Notes: generated from the letters alone by a model not told the origin. A DNA stretch of 64,000 nt from Fragum whitleyi (GCA_948146395.1 OX411554.1:42359869-42423868); one strand, 5' to 3'. Shown: positions 31,983-45,240, counted from the first letter of the stretch. Numbers and translations are program-made.

Positions 31983-32411
31983 CATTAATTACACCGTGAA
32001 ATTGACATTTACCTATGATCAAAAAATCATCCTAAATCGGTCGCTCATCGTTCCGGTCAATTATACCAAACACTCACTCAAATCACCCAAAAATGCCCGA
32101 AATCGTTGAGAAATAAACTTCTCAATCGTTCAACTCAATAAACATTTCATTAAAATTTACTTTTTTTTTTTTTTTTTTTTTTTGGGGGGGGGGGGGGTGT
32201 TAAAGCGCCTGGTTTGTACGCGAAGACATGTAAATTTTAAAGTCCGTAGATTTTTATAAAGGAGGGATAATAAATATTACTTATATTGTCCAACCTAAAT
32301 TATCTCTTTTAGATTTCATCCATAACTTGATCCGCACACTCATCCAAAATCATTCTGAAATTCTTCTAAAAATTCATTCAACTTGTGAATTTTACGATGT
32401 TCTCAACTTTA
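31983..32411 (+). mobile_element. TA-MITE, diverged copy with homopolymers
   Basis: Left-end words TTACACCGTGAAATTGACATT and right-end GTGAATTTTACGATGTTCTCAACT. Inside is a T run (about 32161-32184) followed by a G run. The palindrome is decayed (AAGGAGGGATAATAAATATT...). Confidence 0.7.
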
Positions 32412-32419
32412 GATAAGGT

Positions 32420-32526
32420 GTCAAAGTATTTTAAGACAGTAAGGTTATTTTCTAATTGAACTGTTCGCCTAACAAACACGTCACGCACGGGCTAGAATAA
32501 AAACGTCACGCACAAGCACATTTTTT
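32420..32526. repeat. fragment of inverted-repeat family 3
   Basis: GTCAAAGTATTTTAAGACAGTAAGG, CACGTCACGCACGGGCTAG and a repeat of CGTCACGCACAAGC resemble the right end of family 3. Confidence 0.5.
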
Positions 32527-32533
32527 TCAGGTA

Positions 32534-32911
32534 CAGTTAGTTACATCGTGAAATTGACATTCAACTCAATCGAAACCATTCTAAATCGCTCACTCAGCGC
32601 TCCATTCATTCATTGCAAACACTCACTAAAACCATTCAAAAACGCTCAAACCCATTGAAAAATATATAATAACCAACTTTTTTCAAAATAAATTTTGATT
32701 GAGAAAAATCGAGATTTCACTAACATTATTTAATTTGTTAGCGTCTCATAGGTTCTTGAAGAAATAGGAAGCCATATATAAAACTTGAATTTATTTTTTT
32801 TTAAAGGGAGGTAATCAATATCGCAAATTTTGTTAATCCTGAACAAAATTTACGATATAGGATTTCCTCCCATGAGGACGTCAATCGTCAATTTCACGAT
32901 GTTTTTAACTG
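32534..32911 (+). mobile_element. TA-MITE, nearly complete (378 bp)
   Basis: Ends CAGTTAGTTACATCGTGAAA and TTTCACGATGTTTTTAACTG with TA on both sides (32532-32533, 32912-32913). Palindrome at 32805-32870, but most of the right inner part is deleted. Confidence 0.85.
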
Positions 32912-33011
32912 TAATTGCATATTCAGTGGCTAAAAAGATGCGAAGATGTCAAGAAGCAAATTTACCTTTTTTTCTTTTTAGTCCGGTAAGATTCTAGATT
33001 TACAACAAGTC

Positions 33012-33282
33012 AGCAGACGTCAAAACGTAGTGGTAATGCGTCGAACTAACACTCAAAAGGTCAAGGATTTGATTCCCGACGGTAGCACTTATCCTTTCCG
33101 ACTACATGTATTTGTCTTCAATCAATAATCCTAACCTATTGGGGATAGCAGCTTGGGCTAGGAAAGGTTTAAATGATAGTTCCGATGTGAGAAATACCAG
33201 GAATCCATAGTTAGGTTATCCAGCCGCCGCGATATAATATTATTGAAAGCGACGTAATACCCCATTCAAACAAACAAACAAT
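33012..33282 (+). repeat. tRNA-derived SINE, near-complete
   Basis: Head with AACGTAGTGGTAATGCGTCG (A-box region) and GGATTTGATTCCCGACGG (B-box relic), body words as in other copies (TTGTCTTCAATCAATAATCC, GATGTGAGAAATACCAGG), tail CAAACAAACAAAC. Confidence 0.8.
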
Positions 33283-33518
33283 TTTTAATTAGTTACTTTT
33301 CTCAGGACTCGCAAATTACGGTCTTCAAAATTTATATAATGAAAATAATTAAATGTCTTATATTTAATTGAGATTTTAATCAACTGGAAACTAAATAATA
33401 AACGGATATTTATTTCCGTTGGTATTTTAAATGCGATCGGCATAATTGATTAATAAGAGGTTATTCTCCTTTTCAATCAGAGGGAAATTTTCCAGCAAGT
33501 CAGGGGCTCGCACATTTA

Positions 33519-33550
33519 TAGATAGATAGATAGATAGATAGATAAATAGA
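33519..33550. repeat. TAGA microsatellite
   Basis: About seven units of TAGA, ending in GATAAATAGATT. Confidence 0.95.
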
Positions 33551-33637
33551 TTTTTATTGACTAATACAATAACATGTATCTCGTCATACAAATATATTAA
33601 CAATATATACAATTTGCTTATTTACTATTAAGTAATA

Positions 33638-33748
33638 GTTAAACGCTAATAATTGAAAATTAAACGATTTAAACAGCCGAAAGTAGGGAGCGTAGCGACC
33701 GGCTGAGGCTGTTTAAATCGTTTAATTTTCAATTATAAGCGTTTAACT
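33638..33748. repeat. large foldback hairpin
   Basis: About 42-base arms: from GTTAAACGCTAATAATTGAA through GATTTAAACAGCC, and the inverse GGCTGTTTAAATCG through TTCAATTATAAGCGTTTAAC. The loop is about 25 bases and contains GGGAGCGTAGCGACCGGCTGA. Confidence 0.9.
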
Positions 33749-33749
33749 G

Positions 33750-36700
33750 ACTTAGTCTTTTTCCTGCGCTTAATATAATTGACAGCACATCGCACGATTT
33801 ACATTGGATAAGCCGGTTATATTTATTACAAGTGAACGCCCCCCTCTTTCCAAATACGGTGTTGTTGAAATATGCACATAAAAACCGAAGCTTCTTAAGG
33901 AGCCATAACCGATAATAAAAAATGCAGTATTGTTTGAATTTATTGACCTGACCTCCGCTCTATATATGAACGCAAATATGATATGTGTACACTCTGTACT
34001 ACAAGTACTTTCGCAAGAATTGGCGATTTACGTTATCAGATGTAATAAATAGATTGTATATTGATAAAAATATGCCAGTAATTGTTAATCAACAAATTTG
34101 TATAGTGGGAGCATATTGACCTAAACCTGGCCTTTGTGATTTTAATAAATTAAATATGGGTCGTTTCCCTTCGGCAAAACACGTCTAACCTGCGGGATTC
34201 AATCGTAAAGTTTAAGTGCACGTGTTCGCTATGTTATCCCGTTATCGCCCATGCTTTTTACTGTAACGGCGATATTTGGTCATCATCATAAACTAGCGAA
34301 TCAATACATAAATTGATTCTCCTATTCTATAATCTTTAAAGGAGGTTGAAAAAATAATAAAATAAATAAATTTTAGAATTTCTCTAAATGTCATTCGTTT
34401 TTTTGGACTGGAGATGGAATCCCCGCTCAAAATCTCACACAAGCAGGAACAATTATTTTCTACATTGAATCGTCTGCTACATGACTACCTAGGTGCCTAG
34501 TATACCGGTATATTATGAAGTCCACACACACCTGTAATTTGTACAATATAACGGAATGTCCATGCTTGATAGTCACGTGCCGAAGTATCTTCGGAATTGT
34601 ATTCATGAGCCTAATTATTTATTCTGCATAAAGGTCAGGTTCAAGTTAATATGCGCTCACTATACACATGGACGAATGAACTTAACCTTACGAAACAATA
34701 ACTCAAATTTGGTCATTGCCAGAGAAGGGCTTACTAACGTTAGTAAACTAATTTGTTAAGACATAGACAAAGACATTTTGTAAATGAAACGATAAAATGG
34801 GTAGGTGCACCAGCCATTGCGATGTAACTGCAATGGTGTTGAAATCGGGGTTAAACACATGCAAACAAATGGACAGGTCATGTTACCCCCTACCAGGTCC
34901 AAATCAGAGTGGAATATGGGGATACAAAATTTGCACGTGTATCACGATTTTTAAGTTGGAATGCGGAGCAATTCCAACTTAGATTTAACAAAACCGCAAA
35001 ATGAACACAAGATAATTCCATTTCGGGTTTTCTGATAACACATATCACGTGAACAGGATGTGAATACACTTCGGCCTATTTTGTATATCTCAACTTGACA
35101 TAGATATGCAGTTTATTTCATCAAGAAGTAATAATGTTTAACAATTACACAACTATCACTTCATGTAAATTATTAACACGCTAATTTATGTTTTAAACGA
35201 TATTTATTGAAACTTGCGTACGAATTTACTAGTATCACATTTGCATTACTATATTTGGAAATCATGTGATAAGTCAAGTCCAATAAAGTCAGCTATTGAC
35301 AATAGCACTGGCCAATCACGTGATCTGCTTATTTGGTAATGTCGCGACCTGTTTTAGGTAGAATTGTGGAAATAGCACAAGCCAATCACGTGATCTGCTT
35401 ATATGGTAATGTCGCGAGCGGTTTTTCGTAGAATTATGTTGTAGCTCTTTTTAGAGGTCTAGTTTCTCTTTCTGAACGAACTTTTTACACACTTCTATAA
35501 AATAGTTCAAATGTTTTTTTTTGTATCAAATTGTTCCGTAAAGCACCATAAGAAACGCGCATCATCTGCAGATTATTTATCTGTATTAAAATCCGATCAA
35601 GCAATTATTCTCTTTCTAATACTTCTCTTAAACAAAAACACGGAATCGCGCGATAATTTCTCTGATGGTGGACGCAGCAAGGATCGATGAAGGTGTAGAT
35701 CCACAAGTTTAAGTGAGTGGTCAAAGGTCAATTTTGTCTCCACCTGTATAGACAAAATTGATCTTTGATCACTCACCCTAAATTGCGGGTCTAAAGGCAA
35801 ATATTTATCTTCTCTTTCTGCTTTTGTCCGCTTTCTTTAAAGAAAATGCTTAGACATAAATTCACTTGTGCAAAAATACGCATGTGCGCAATCCTTCAAA
35901 TATCATTGAAGATTATGACAGGTTAACTACAGCCTTGGTTTTTTATCGAATATCTGAACGAGTTTACCAACCCCACGTTTTTGGTGAACAAAATTTTCGT
36001 TCACCAGTGTTATATACCGTGTATGGAAAATCCTGTAGGATCTTAATAGGTTTTAAGTAAAGCAGTACCTCTTTAGATTCAATTTAGTATCTCTAGATAC
36101 TTCTCTCTACAAAATCACTGTTTGTATCGTGTAATGCAAAATTCTAGCATTCTTCATCAAGTGAAGATAATGAAAATTACCCTTTAAAAACACAAAAATA
36201 TCTTGGAATGTCTATACGGGCGAATTTTTGATCGGCGTAAGATTGTCGAGAGTTGAGAGCAAAAACAGAGGTTGTGTCTGTACACTGTATAGACAGATAC
36301 TATGTTTTGGATTTAAACCTTCGCTATTGCAACATGTAGTAATTTGCCGGAAATGTGTGTTTATTGAGGTCGTGAACTCTTGAACTTCTACACACTACTG
36401 ATTGGCCACATCCCACGTGATGACCTACTACGATTTTACCTACCTTCTTATGAATGAAGTCTTTGCTTATAAGTTACGAAAGGTCAAGTTTACAAACGAA
36501 TGGAATGTTCCTGTCGTATTTCTCCTATTAAACGCGCCCGAGCGCGATGCAAAACGTCGTGGGGGCGCTATTATTTCAGACTCTTTTACTTAATTAAAAA
36601 AAAATACGTATTTTGGTACCAAAGAGAAGCAAACTGTTAACATGTTCGTAATTATCGATTGAAATACGTACGCTACCCAATACGCTTTTCTATTTATCGA

Positions 36701-38900
36701 TTAAGGCTATAGATTTAAAAATATAATAAAATGTTAGCTAATGAATTGTAATTCTGTCATTTTAAGTCATCTATCGAAATACGGTCACCCTCGACCATTA
36801 ATTGCAGCTTTCAAAAGCAAGTGATTGTGTTAGCAGAAGCCGAGATTATTATTATTGTTATTATTTGTTCAAGGTAGGAAGTTCCAGACGATGCAATATT
36901 CAATGTTCCGCTACTGATGGACAAAACGGTCTAATAAATCATTACCTATTTACGTATGAAATAAATAATCCTGTATTAAATCCTAAATTTTCGTGATGTG
37001 TAAATGCACCCGGTACATGAAATGAAAGTGGTAGTGAAAACACAAAACGTCTGGAGCTAGCTGGGTCACCGCGTGTCGGCACCCTTTGAAGTCCCCAGAT
37101 TCTTGCAAGCGGCGACGTCGCTTTTGAAATAAGTCACACACGAGATTTTACGGGGTTTTTCCTATTTTAACAGTATGAATTGTGACTAGGATTTTATCAT
37201 TTGACTCGGATATTTTGTATATTTGCAGAAGGTGAAATGATTTCAGAAATATTTTCGTAACAACGAAAGGGGATTTTGTTCGCATGTGACTTATGAAGAA
37301 TAACGAGAAATAGTTTTAATTTTGTGTTAAATTTTAACCTTTCGCACTTCCGGAAGACTGCGCGATTTAGGACGCGCTAGTTTTTCAGATGTTGAACGAT
37401 CTTTTAATGACGCAACCAGCCTTATCCTAATAGGAATTCATGATGGTTAACCCACAATCTAATGAACATTACGTCGTGGAGTAGCAGCTTTTGAATTTAA
37501 ATTCGAGACCGGATTTTTCACCACGGACCATGGACGGTTGGATGCTGTTGATCGTATAGTCAAGGGCCTGGGAATCGTGTTTATGGGGGAGCGCGTTTAT
37601 TAGGGAGGGCGCGTCTAAATTCTCATTGAAACATAAACACGCACCACTTGACCGTGACCAACTTTGATATGAAATAAAATTCAAACCATTACCAGACAAC
37701 TTATGTTCTCAACTACCAAATTTACACCTCTTGCTTAAATCCCGTTTTTATCTTAAAGCTTGTCGTTGCATACTTGTGTAATGTAAATATCTTCGGTTAC
37801 GGCTATTTTTGTATCATATTACCCAAATCCAATTTCCTGGGGTTTTTTTGTTTTTGAATTTGGTTTTTTTTTTCGTTTCAAACAAGGCCGGAAAACAGGG
37901 GATATAGAAATCTCGGTACGATTTACTGTTAAAATATGAATGTCGTGAATAGATAAATAAATAAAAGAATCAAATGAACAAATATCCCAACACGATAGAC
38001 CTTATTTCAAATTTTAACATCGAATGGATTTTTTTTCAAAGTACTTGACATCGTAAATACAACTGTATAGTAGCGCTTCTATCCCTCGGATGGCTCTAGA
38101 ATTTCCTCAATACAATCATTCATCTATTTGTTTTACCGGAAGTATGTAAAATATTACAGAAAACGAAACTTGGATTGGGAATCAATCCCCTGTGGACTGG
38201 AGCATCTTTACCTTAATATGGAAATTGGTATTTCTCGCACCAGAACTATAATGAGCATACATCCGTACGTAGCTGCCATCTTCTACCCTCTTAGGTTTAC
38301 GATTATCTGCCGTTTGGTAGGAGCAATAGAATTTAAACAACGACTATATTTGGACAATTCATTAGCTGTACAAAATACCTTCCTACATAGATTTTATTGA
38401 TTTTTTTATTTTTTTTTTATTCTTTTTTATGCAATGGCATCTGATGATTATTCTTTCACGAGACTGAATATTACCGAAAGAGACCAAAACCCTGTAATTA
38501 CAATTACGAAACAGCGGTCTTTTAATTCGGAGGATGGGGGGGGGGGGGGCATTCAGGTCGTACCAGAGCCATAGCGGATAACGCTTAAAAGTCAAAATGC
38601 AGAATGACTGCTGTTTAATCTGCTAAAATATGGGTTCCGCATGTGGAATTTGAATTACCTTTCTGACTGCTATTTTTTGAGTTAAGAAAAGAATCATTAG
38701 TCTAGACACTATAGTTGCATGTTTTTTTTCTCAAGGCTTATCACTCTCTGTCAATCGGTCTGTCTCTGTCTGTCACTCTCTCTACCTTTCTTTTCCTCTC
38801 TTTCTCATTCTTTGAATTTAGAATTTTGACGAGACACTTTCCCTTGATTATTTTTTACATTTATAATTTCTCTTTTCTCAACGAATTCAATATATCACTT
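33750..38900. other. long stretch without a supported gene
   Basis: AT-rich sequence with small repeats. A SINE tail fragment lies at 34798-34872. A tandem 70-base duplication is at 35300-35437. A hairpin is at 35708-35783 (AGTGAGTGGTCAAAGGTCAATTTT against AAAATTGATCTTTGATCACTCAC). All open frames are short and lack domains or splice context. Confidence 0.4.
35300..35437. repeat. tandem duplication, two 70-base units
   Basis: Two adjacent copies share AATAGCAC, CAATCACGTGATCTGCTTAT, TGGTAATGTCGCGA and TAGAATT. CACGTG (an E-box) occurs in each. Confidence 0.8.
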
Positions 38901-39164
38901 TAGAATGCCAACATATTCGTTCACCATCAGTACTTTCAGTGCTTTGATTTGTCTTCAGGGGTCCTTTTAAGAATGGTCCTACGACCGAAATTTGATCGTA
39001 TCACAATCATGCGATTAAAATTGGCTTTCAAGAAACATTTTTGGCTTTCAAGAAACATTTCGTATTGTTTAATTTGCTCATTGATTTACGACACCTAAAG
39101 GATAGTCGTGAATTTTGCGATTTTGACTGTGCAAGCATACGTACGCATGTACGCCCACTTTTCT

Positions 39165-39790
39165 TGTAAAGCACAACTCCTCCAAAGTTTCTGGTTGTAT
39201 TTGGATGAAACTTTAACAGAATTTTCCTAGTCACCTGACCTTGCGCGTAAACTCACGGTATGGTGAATTTCAGTCGCGTCTTGGAAAAAGGGGCGCCTTC
39301 ATGTAAAAAAATCTTGTGAACGCAACTCCTCCCTCATTTATGGACCAATTTGGATGAAAGTTTCACAGAATGTTCAAAGTCACCTGACCAAGTGCATATT
39401 GTCACGGTTTGGTGAATATTAGCCGCGTCATGGAAAAGGGGCCTTCATTTGAAAAAATCTTGTGAACACAACTCCTCCTCCATTTATGGACCGATTTTTA
39501 TGAAACTTTCACAAAACGCTCCTAGTCACCAGACCTAGCGCATATTTTAACGCAGTTAGGTGAATTTTAGCCGTGCCATGGAAAAAGGCGGCCTTCTTGA
39601 AAAAAAATGTGAACTCCTCCATTTATGGAATGATTTGGATGAAACTTTCACAATATGTCCCTAGTCACCTAGCTTGCCTATATAGTCTCGGTTTGGTGAA
39701 TTACAATTTCGTCATGAAAAAAGGGGCCTTCATGTCAAAATTCTTTAGAATACAACTCCTCCTTCATGGAAATAAATGTCCGTATTGTTA
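39165..39790. repeat. diverged tandem array A, about 145-base unit
   Basis: Four full units and a partial one, each with CAACTCCTCC, TTTATGGA, GATGAAACTTTCACA, TAGTCACCTGACC, TTTGGTGAATTT, GCCGCGTCATGGAAAA and GGGGCCTTCATG. Units differ by 20-30 percent. No frame stays open through them. Confidence 0.85.
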
Positions 39791-39837
39791 ATTTTCTTAT
39801 ACATAGTACAAATTTTACATTTGTACAAGATGAAAGT

Positions 39838-40380
39838 TAACAGCTCTTTTATCCCCCGCCGTTTTCGGCGAGGGAATATAGTAATGGTCTCCGTCCGTCA
39901 TTTCGTCGTTCCATCGTTCCGTCACTAAAATCGTCCGGAGCATATCTCCTAATGTATAATAGCTATCGTACGATTTTTCTTCTTGAAAGAGACCCCAGGT
40001 CCCACTAGAATACATACAATACGCATGAACAATTATGCTCTTTTCTCCTCGATTCGCGCATGGTAATCATATCATTTGCGAGTACATTGATTTAAAGTAA
40101 GCACGAATATATTTTCTTGGTTTTTCTAATACAGAATTATTTTGTCTCATTTCTTCTTTTTCATTATTTTTCTTTTATCAGATGCAGGCCTGTATAGCGA
40201 TTTAGGGAATTAAGCGTCTCTCGTTGTTGAAATACATTGATTAATATACGCCCGTCAAAAGACGAGACGTATTATGTGATCACCTCGGCGGTGGGCGGGA
40301 GACGTCAGCTTCGTTAGTGGCTTGATGTCACCGTCTCTTGAACGCATTCCAACTTATCAGTACTTTCAGTACTTTGATTT
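39838..40380. repeat. interspersed mollusc-type repeats
   Basis: CCCCCGCCGTTTTCGGCGAGGG with TCCGTCCGTCATTTCGTCGT (39852-39915) and TACGCCCGTCAAAAGACGAG (40250-40269) are texts that I associate with bivalve interspersed repeats (from memory, not searched). The end, CATCAGTACTTTCAGTGCTTTGA-like (40355-40380), is shared with 38920-38946 and, inverted, with 45239-45285. Confidence 0.5.
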
Positions 40381-41004
40381 CCTTTACTTATCACTTGCTC
40401 AATGCATATTCATGGGGGGGGGGGTAGAGTTTAGTATGTTCGCATGCGTAGAATAACAAATAAACCTTGACGTTTAAATGAAATAATGATCAAAATAAAC
40501 CTCAGTTGGTTAGTTTATGGAAAATAAACCATCAAAAATTTAAGAAATCCAGCATTCTGATTGGATTATAAAGTAGGACAAAGACTAATGCAAATGAGAT
40601 GCTAGGATGTTTTGCAATTTTGTTTAAGGCACGCCTACTCAACCGAATCAATGGCTATTTATATATGTTGATTTAGCACACCAGTATTGTGATTGGTCGG
40701 TGTAATATACAGTTCTCTTGATATTTTCACTATATATGAGCATATGAATGCTCTAAAACATATATCTGTTTCGCGGATATCTGGATACCCCCCGAAACTG
40801 TAACAGCCTACCTAAATCAGCTTGCCTCAGACAAAATCGCGTTACTGTTTCCTTATCTCATGTACATGAAATCAGTATTTTCGTATGTTAGGTCCAACTT
40901 TTCGAACGTAAATGACAGAAAGGCTGCGAAATACAAAAGGTGCGTTTTATAAAATCACGTAGAAAAATATTTTACGCGCGTGAAAAAAAAGGATTTTCAA
41001 AATT

Positions 41005-41885
41005 CACAGGTATGGTGCTCAGGACAACCCTTTAGATATTGTCGTTAATTTCTGATCGGGATGATAACATGAGGTCTACAGGCTGTTGTGTCTTCGAAAA
41101 GGGGTCCAATGTAAAATAGAATATAAAACTTCTCCGAAACTACTGAATAGAATACAATCAAAATTCATGGGAATGATCCTGAAGACATGCTCTTTCAAAC
41201 GTCTTCGTTAAATTCTGATCGGCTTGATAACATGGGCTCTACAGGCTGTCGTGTCACCAAACAAATGGTCCCAAATGATGAAATTTGTCAAATAATCTTC
41301 TTCTATGAACGACATATCAGAACTCAACTAAACTTAACATGTATAATGCTGAGGCCATGCTCTTTCAAATTTCGTCGTTATTTTCTGATCAGGTTGATAA
41401 AATTGACTCTACCGGCTGTTGCGTCACTGAAAAATGGTCCAAAAATATGTTAGTATATAGACAATCTTCTCTGAAACTACATATCAGATTTAAAAAAAAG
41501 TCACACCTGCCATGAATGAAGTTTGTGCATGCTCTTTCAGATTTCGTTAAACTCTGATTAGGTCATTAACATGGGCTGTATGGGGTGTCGAGTCATGGAA
41601 AATGGTCCCATATGGTGTAGCTACTTGTGAGAATTCAGCTTTTTTTCAAGGGAAAAATGCTTAGAACATACCCTTTCAGATTTATTCGTTGATTTCTGAC
41701 CAGGTTGATAATAACAGCTCTACAAGTTGTCGCGTCACGGAAACATTGTCCGATGTAATAAAATATTAAAAATGCTCTTCTCTTACTCTACTGGTCAGAT
41801 TTCAACCGTACTGCAAAAGAAAGGTCCTTAGAACATTATCAACTCTTTTTGATTTTGGGTGATTTGATGCCGCGTGAATAGAAAT
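41005..41885. repeat. diverged tandem array B, about 160-185-base unit
   Basis: Five units marked by ATGCTCTTTCAAA, TTTCTGATC(A/G)GG, TGATAACATGGGCTCTACAGG, CTGTCGTGTCA and GAAAATGGTCC, then an AATCTTCTCTGAAACTAC spacer. Strongly diverged, with small indels. Confidence 0.8.
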
Positions 41886-41916
41886 TTGGGCCTTTGTGAT
41901 GCAACATTTCTTGTTA

Positions 41917-42351
41917 CAGTTAGTTACATTGTGAAATTGACATTCACCTCAATCAAACATTCTTAAACGATCACTCAGCGCTCCAATCATTCATTCCAAA
42001 CACTCACTCAAACCATTCATAAACGCTCAAACCCATTGAAAATTATAGAATCAACAACTTCATTTAAAATTAACTTGGATAGAAAAAAATCGCGATTTCG
42101 GTGACATAATTCAAATTGTAAGCGTCTAATAGGTTCTTGAAGAAATAGAAAGTTATCTATAGAATTTGTTTGCATTTTTTATTAAAGGGAGGTAAACAAT
42201 ATCAATAATTTTGTTCATCCTGAACAAAATTTGAGATATAGGATTACCTCCCATCAAATTCACTCAAAACTCGCTCCACACACTCATTCAATTTCATTCC
42301 TTAATCATTCAAAAATCATTCACCTTGTCAATTTCACGATGTTTTTAACTG
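41917..42351 (+). mobile_element. TA-MITE, complete copy (435 bp)
   Basis: Ends CAGTTAGTTACATTGTGAAA and TTTCACGATGTTTTTAACTG, TA at 41915-41916 and 42352-42353, palindrome at 42186-42250. It separates tandem arrays B and C. Confidence 0.88.
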
Positions 42352-42734
42352 TATCTAACTTGTACATTCATGAAAAAAATTTGTGAAATAAAATGTTACT
42401 AATATATGACTAATGGCACATTTTAGCTGCATGGAAATGTAATTCAATGTCATGAAAAAGGGACCTTCTCGTAAAATTTATGATAACTGCAAACACAAAA
42501 ATTATAAATAATTGTTAGCTTAGTGCCAGTGTAGTGATACTGGCCCTCATGAAGACACCCGAAATGAGTGGCTCTAGCGTTTGCATGTGATATGATAAAG
42601 TTGGTGGTACTTGACAGAATTCAAACGTTAACACGCACTTAAAGTTTGGGATTCTAAAAAGTTGTGCATGTAAAATTAATGAAATATATTCTAGATAAAC
42701 ATTGACAGTAGTTATATTGCGATTTGATTAAGAC

Positions 42735-42795
42735 ACTACAGTGAGCAAGATCGTGAAATTGACATTCATCTCAATTAAAACCATTCTAAAGCTTC
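42735..42795 (+). repeat. TA-MITE left-end fragment
   Basis: CTACAGTGAGCAAGATCGTG followed by AAATTGACATTCATCTCAAT and AAACCATTCTAAA, then truncated. Confidence 0.7.
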
Positions 42796-42819
42796 TAAAA
42801 ATTTGTACCAAAAATGTAA

Positions 42820-43530
42820 ATCCACCATTACTCTGGCTGTCATGGGACAAAAAATATGAAATTATTTAAAAATGTTCTTCTCTAAAACCAGCAGGCAGGT
42901 TAGCTTTCATATTATATATGATTATATGTAGCGTCATCTAGTGGACCTCTTTCTTGTTTGCACTTATCACGACCCTGGTGTCATATTTGGGATCCGCACA
43001 GACGCATCCTTTTTGAATAAAATCAAAGAAGGAAAGTTTTAAAAAAGATCTTCTCTGAAACAAGAAGGCAGGCAGCTTTTATGTCTAGTATGTAGCATCA
43101 TCTAGTGGATCTCTATCAGCTTTATACATGCAATGCCTATTGGGTCACATTAGGGCGACAGTCTTAGAAATATTCTTTTCTTAAGCCAGAAGTCAGACAG
43201 TTTTATATTTAGTATGTAACATCATCTATTGGACCTCTACCATGTTTATTCATATCATGCCCCGTGGTTTGTATTTCGGCTCCGCCCGGGCATATCCAAA
43301 TTTACATAGAAACAAAGAACAAAAATCTTCAAAAATCTTCTCTGAAAGCTGAAGGTACATAGCTGCTATTTTTGCACCTTTATCAAGTTTGTTAATAGCA
43401 TGTCTCTTTAGTCAAATTAGGGCTACGGAAGGGCCCTCCAGATTTTACCTAGGAACAGAGTGACATCTATAAAACATCTTCCCTGAAACCAGAAGGAAGA
43501 CAGCCTAGAAACTGGCCTCTACCTTCATTA
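42820..43530. repeat. diverged tandem array C, about 160-190-base unit
   Basis: Units share CTTCTCTGAAAC(C)AGAAGGCAG, CAGCTTT, AGTATGTAGCATCATCTAGT, GGACCTCTA and ATTTGGGCTCCGC-like words, four to five times. The CTTCTCTGAAAC spacer also occurs in array B, so the two arrays may be parts of one larger repeat. Confidence 0.75.
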
Positions 43531-43814
43531 AATGAACCTTTTTCCTGGAAATTTCTCTTACTATTTCATGGAATTGTGATCGGCTCAGAGATATGAGGAA
43601 AACATGGCGTGGGTAATTTCATTTTGAAAACATTAAAATTTCTTCCCCTAAAAAGTCGGCCAATAAACTTTGCTTTCTCTTCTCTCAAATTTTGATTGAT
43701 TAATACATGAAGGAATAGCAACAAAGCACGGAGAATTCCACTTTGGATTTTATTCCAAATCTCACTATACCCCTTCTTCCAAACCAAATTAGTAATAATT
43801 AACAGTTTTTGGTT

Positions 43815-44073
43815 AAAGATGGACAAAATTAACTATGTTTATTTTCTCCCTTTAATAAAATATGCATACAAGTTCTATGAACAGCTTCATATTTCTCAAA
43901 GAACCAATTAGACGCTCATAATTTCAATAAGTTCAGTTAAGTCTCCATTTTTTATAGCTATACAATGTATCTATTGCAAATGAAGTTGTTAATCTTATCT
44001 TTTTAGTGATTTTGGAGCGTTTTTGAATGGTTTGAGTGAGTGTTTGGAATGAATGGCCATGTTTTTAACTGTG
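43815..44073 (-). mobile_element. TA-MITE remnant
   Basis: Half of the palindrome (GATGGACAAAATTAACTATG...TCTCCCTTTAATAAAATATGC), the inner words and GAGTGAGTGTTTGGAATGAATGG, then a jump directly to the end GTTTTTAACTG. Confidence 0.7.
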
Positions 44074-44099
44074 GCCAAAAGTGTGCCCTGCGTCTTTAA

Positions 44100-45105
44100 G
44101 AAAATCGTAGAAGTACTACCATAATTTGTTAATTTCCCGTGATCTGTCAAGAAACTTTGGCGAAACTCCGGTCCATATAACCAAAAGTTCAAGGCGACCT
44201 GTGATTAGGCAATATTTTTGAAATTCAAAATTACTTTGATAGTTTTCACCGCTTTTAATCTGTTGTTGAAATACAAATGAAAAATAAAAATACCCAGTCA
44301 AATAGCTTTTTTAACATGGGTATATTTGTTTGGGAGACTATAAAACAGCTGTGTAGTAAGGGTCATCTCAAAAACGGCATAAAAAGTCGTAGAGAAAAGG
44401 GATTACGACTCCTATTTTTTATTTCATTTAATTTGCGAATGAATTGTCGACATGTTAACCCTTTCCTGTTTTACACAATTTTCGACCTGTCCAAATTCAA
44501 AGGTTTTGCAGACCAAAATTTAAAGTGGATTTAATTTGAAAAATAACCAATCAGTAGGGTAGAAAATAATGTGGAAAAAGAAGAAATTGCTTGTCAGAAG
44601 CAATTTCATCTTTTTTCACAATGCTTTCTCAATTATAAAATCACAGGCACGTAAAAAGCGGGGACTAAACAGCAAAGGGTTAAGACAGGTTTTACCATAT
44701 TCGCATACTTTCGGACTGAGTTATGGCCAAATATGTTATAAAAGCCGCCTATGGAAAATTAATTACTTGCCTGAGACTATAAATTAGAAAGTCAATTAAT
44801 TCTCTTTAACCGATTAGAATTAAAATTCCTTTTGATTTTGCGTGCAGTCAAGGAACCATTTACTGCCATTAAAATTTCTATCTTCTAGCAAATCAAAGCA
44901 ATAAAACTAATTGTGCATAAAAAAGCATAAAATAATGTTAAGCCCAACGATAAGTAGTTGAAGCCAATGAACTGTATTATCTACACGTTCAATTTAGCAT
45001 ATACAAATGTATATATCCATGAGTTAATTTTCGTACAAAGTTTGTATCCCGAAAAATGTTATTTTCCCCATAAAGCTCTAAATTGATATTATCCTTTGTT
45101 ATATT
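44100..45105. other. no gene seen
   Basis: Short overlapping open frames on the plus strand (44277-44534 and 44569-44787) have no recognised domain and weak coding character. No repeat from the rest of the window is recognised. Confidence 0.35.
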
Positions 45106-45111
45106 GTAGTA

Positions 45112-45240
45112 CAGTTAGTTACATCGTGAAATTGACATTCACGTCAATCAAAACCATTCTAAATCGCTCACTCAGCGCTCAATTCATTCATTCTAAACAC
45201 TCTCTCAAACCATTAAAAAACGCTGAACCTATTGAAAATC
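45112..45240 (+). mobile_element. TA-MITE left half
   Basis: CAGTTAGTTACATCGTGAAA after TA, then the canonical left-half words to CCTATTGAAAATC. Truncated where the CAAAGCACTGAAAGTACTGA repeat begins. Confidence 0.85.

Noticed and set aside
39165..41885. CRISPR-like regularly spaced repeats
   Set aside because: Units are adjacent and diverged without unique spacers, and the genome is animal.
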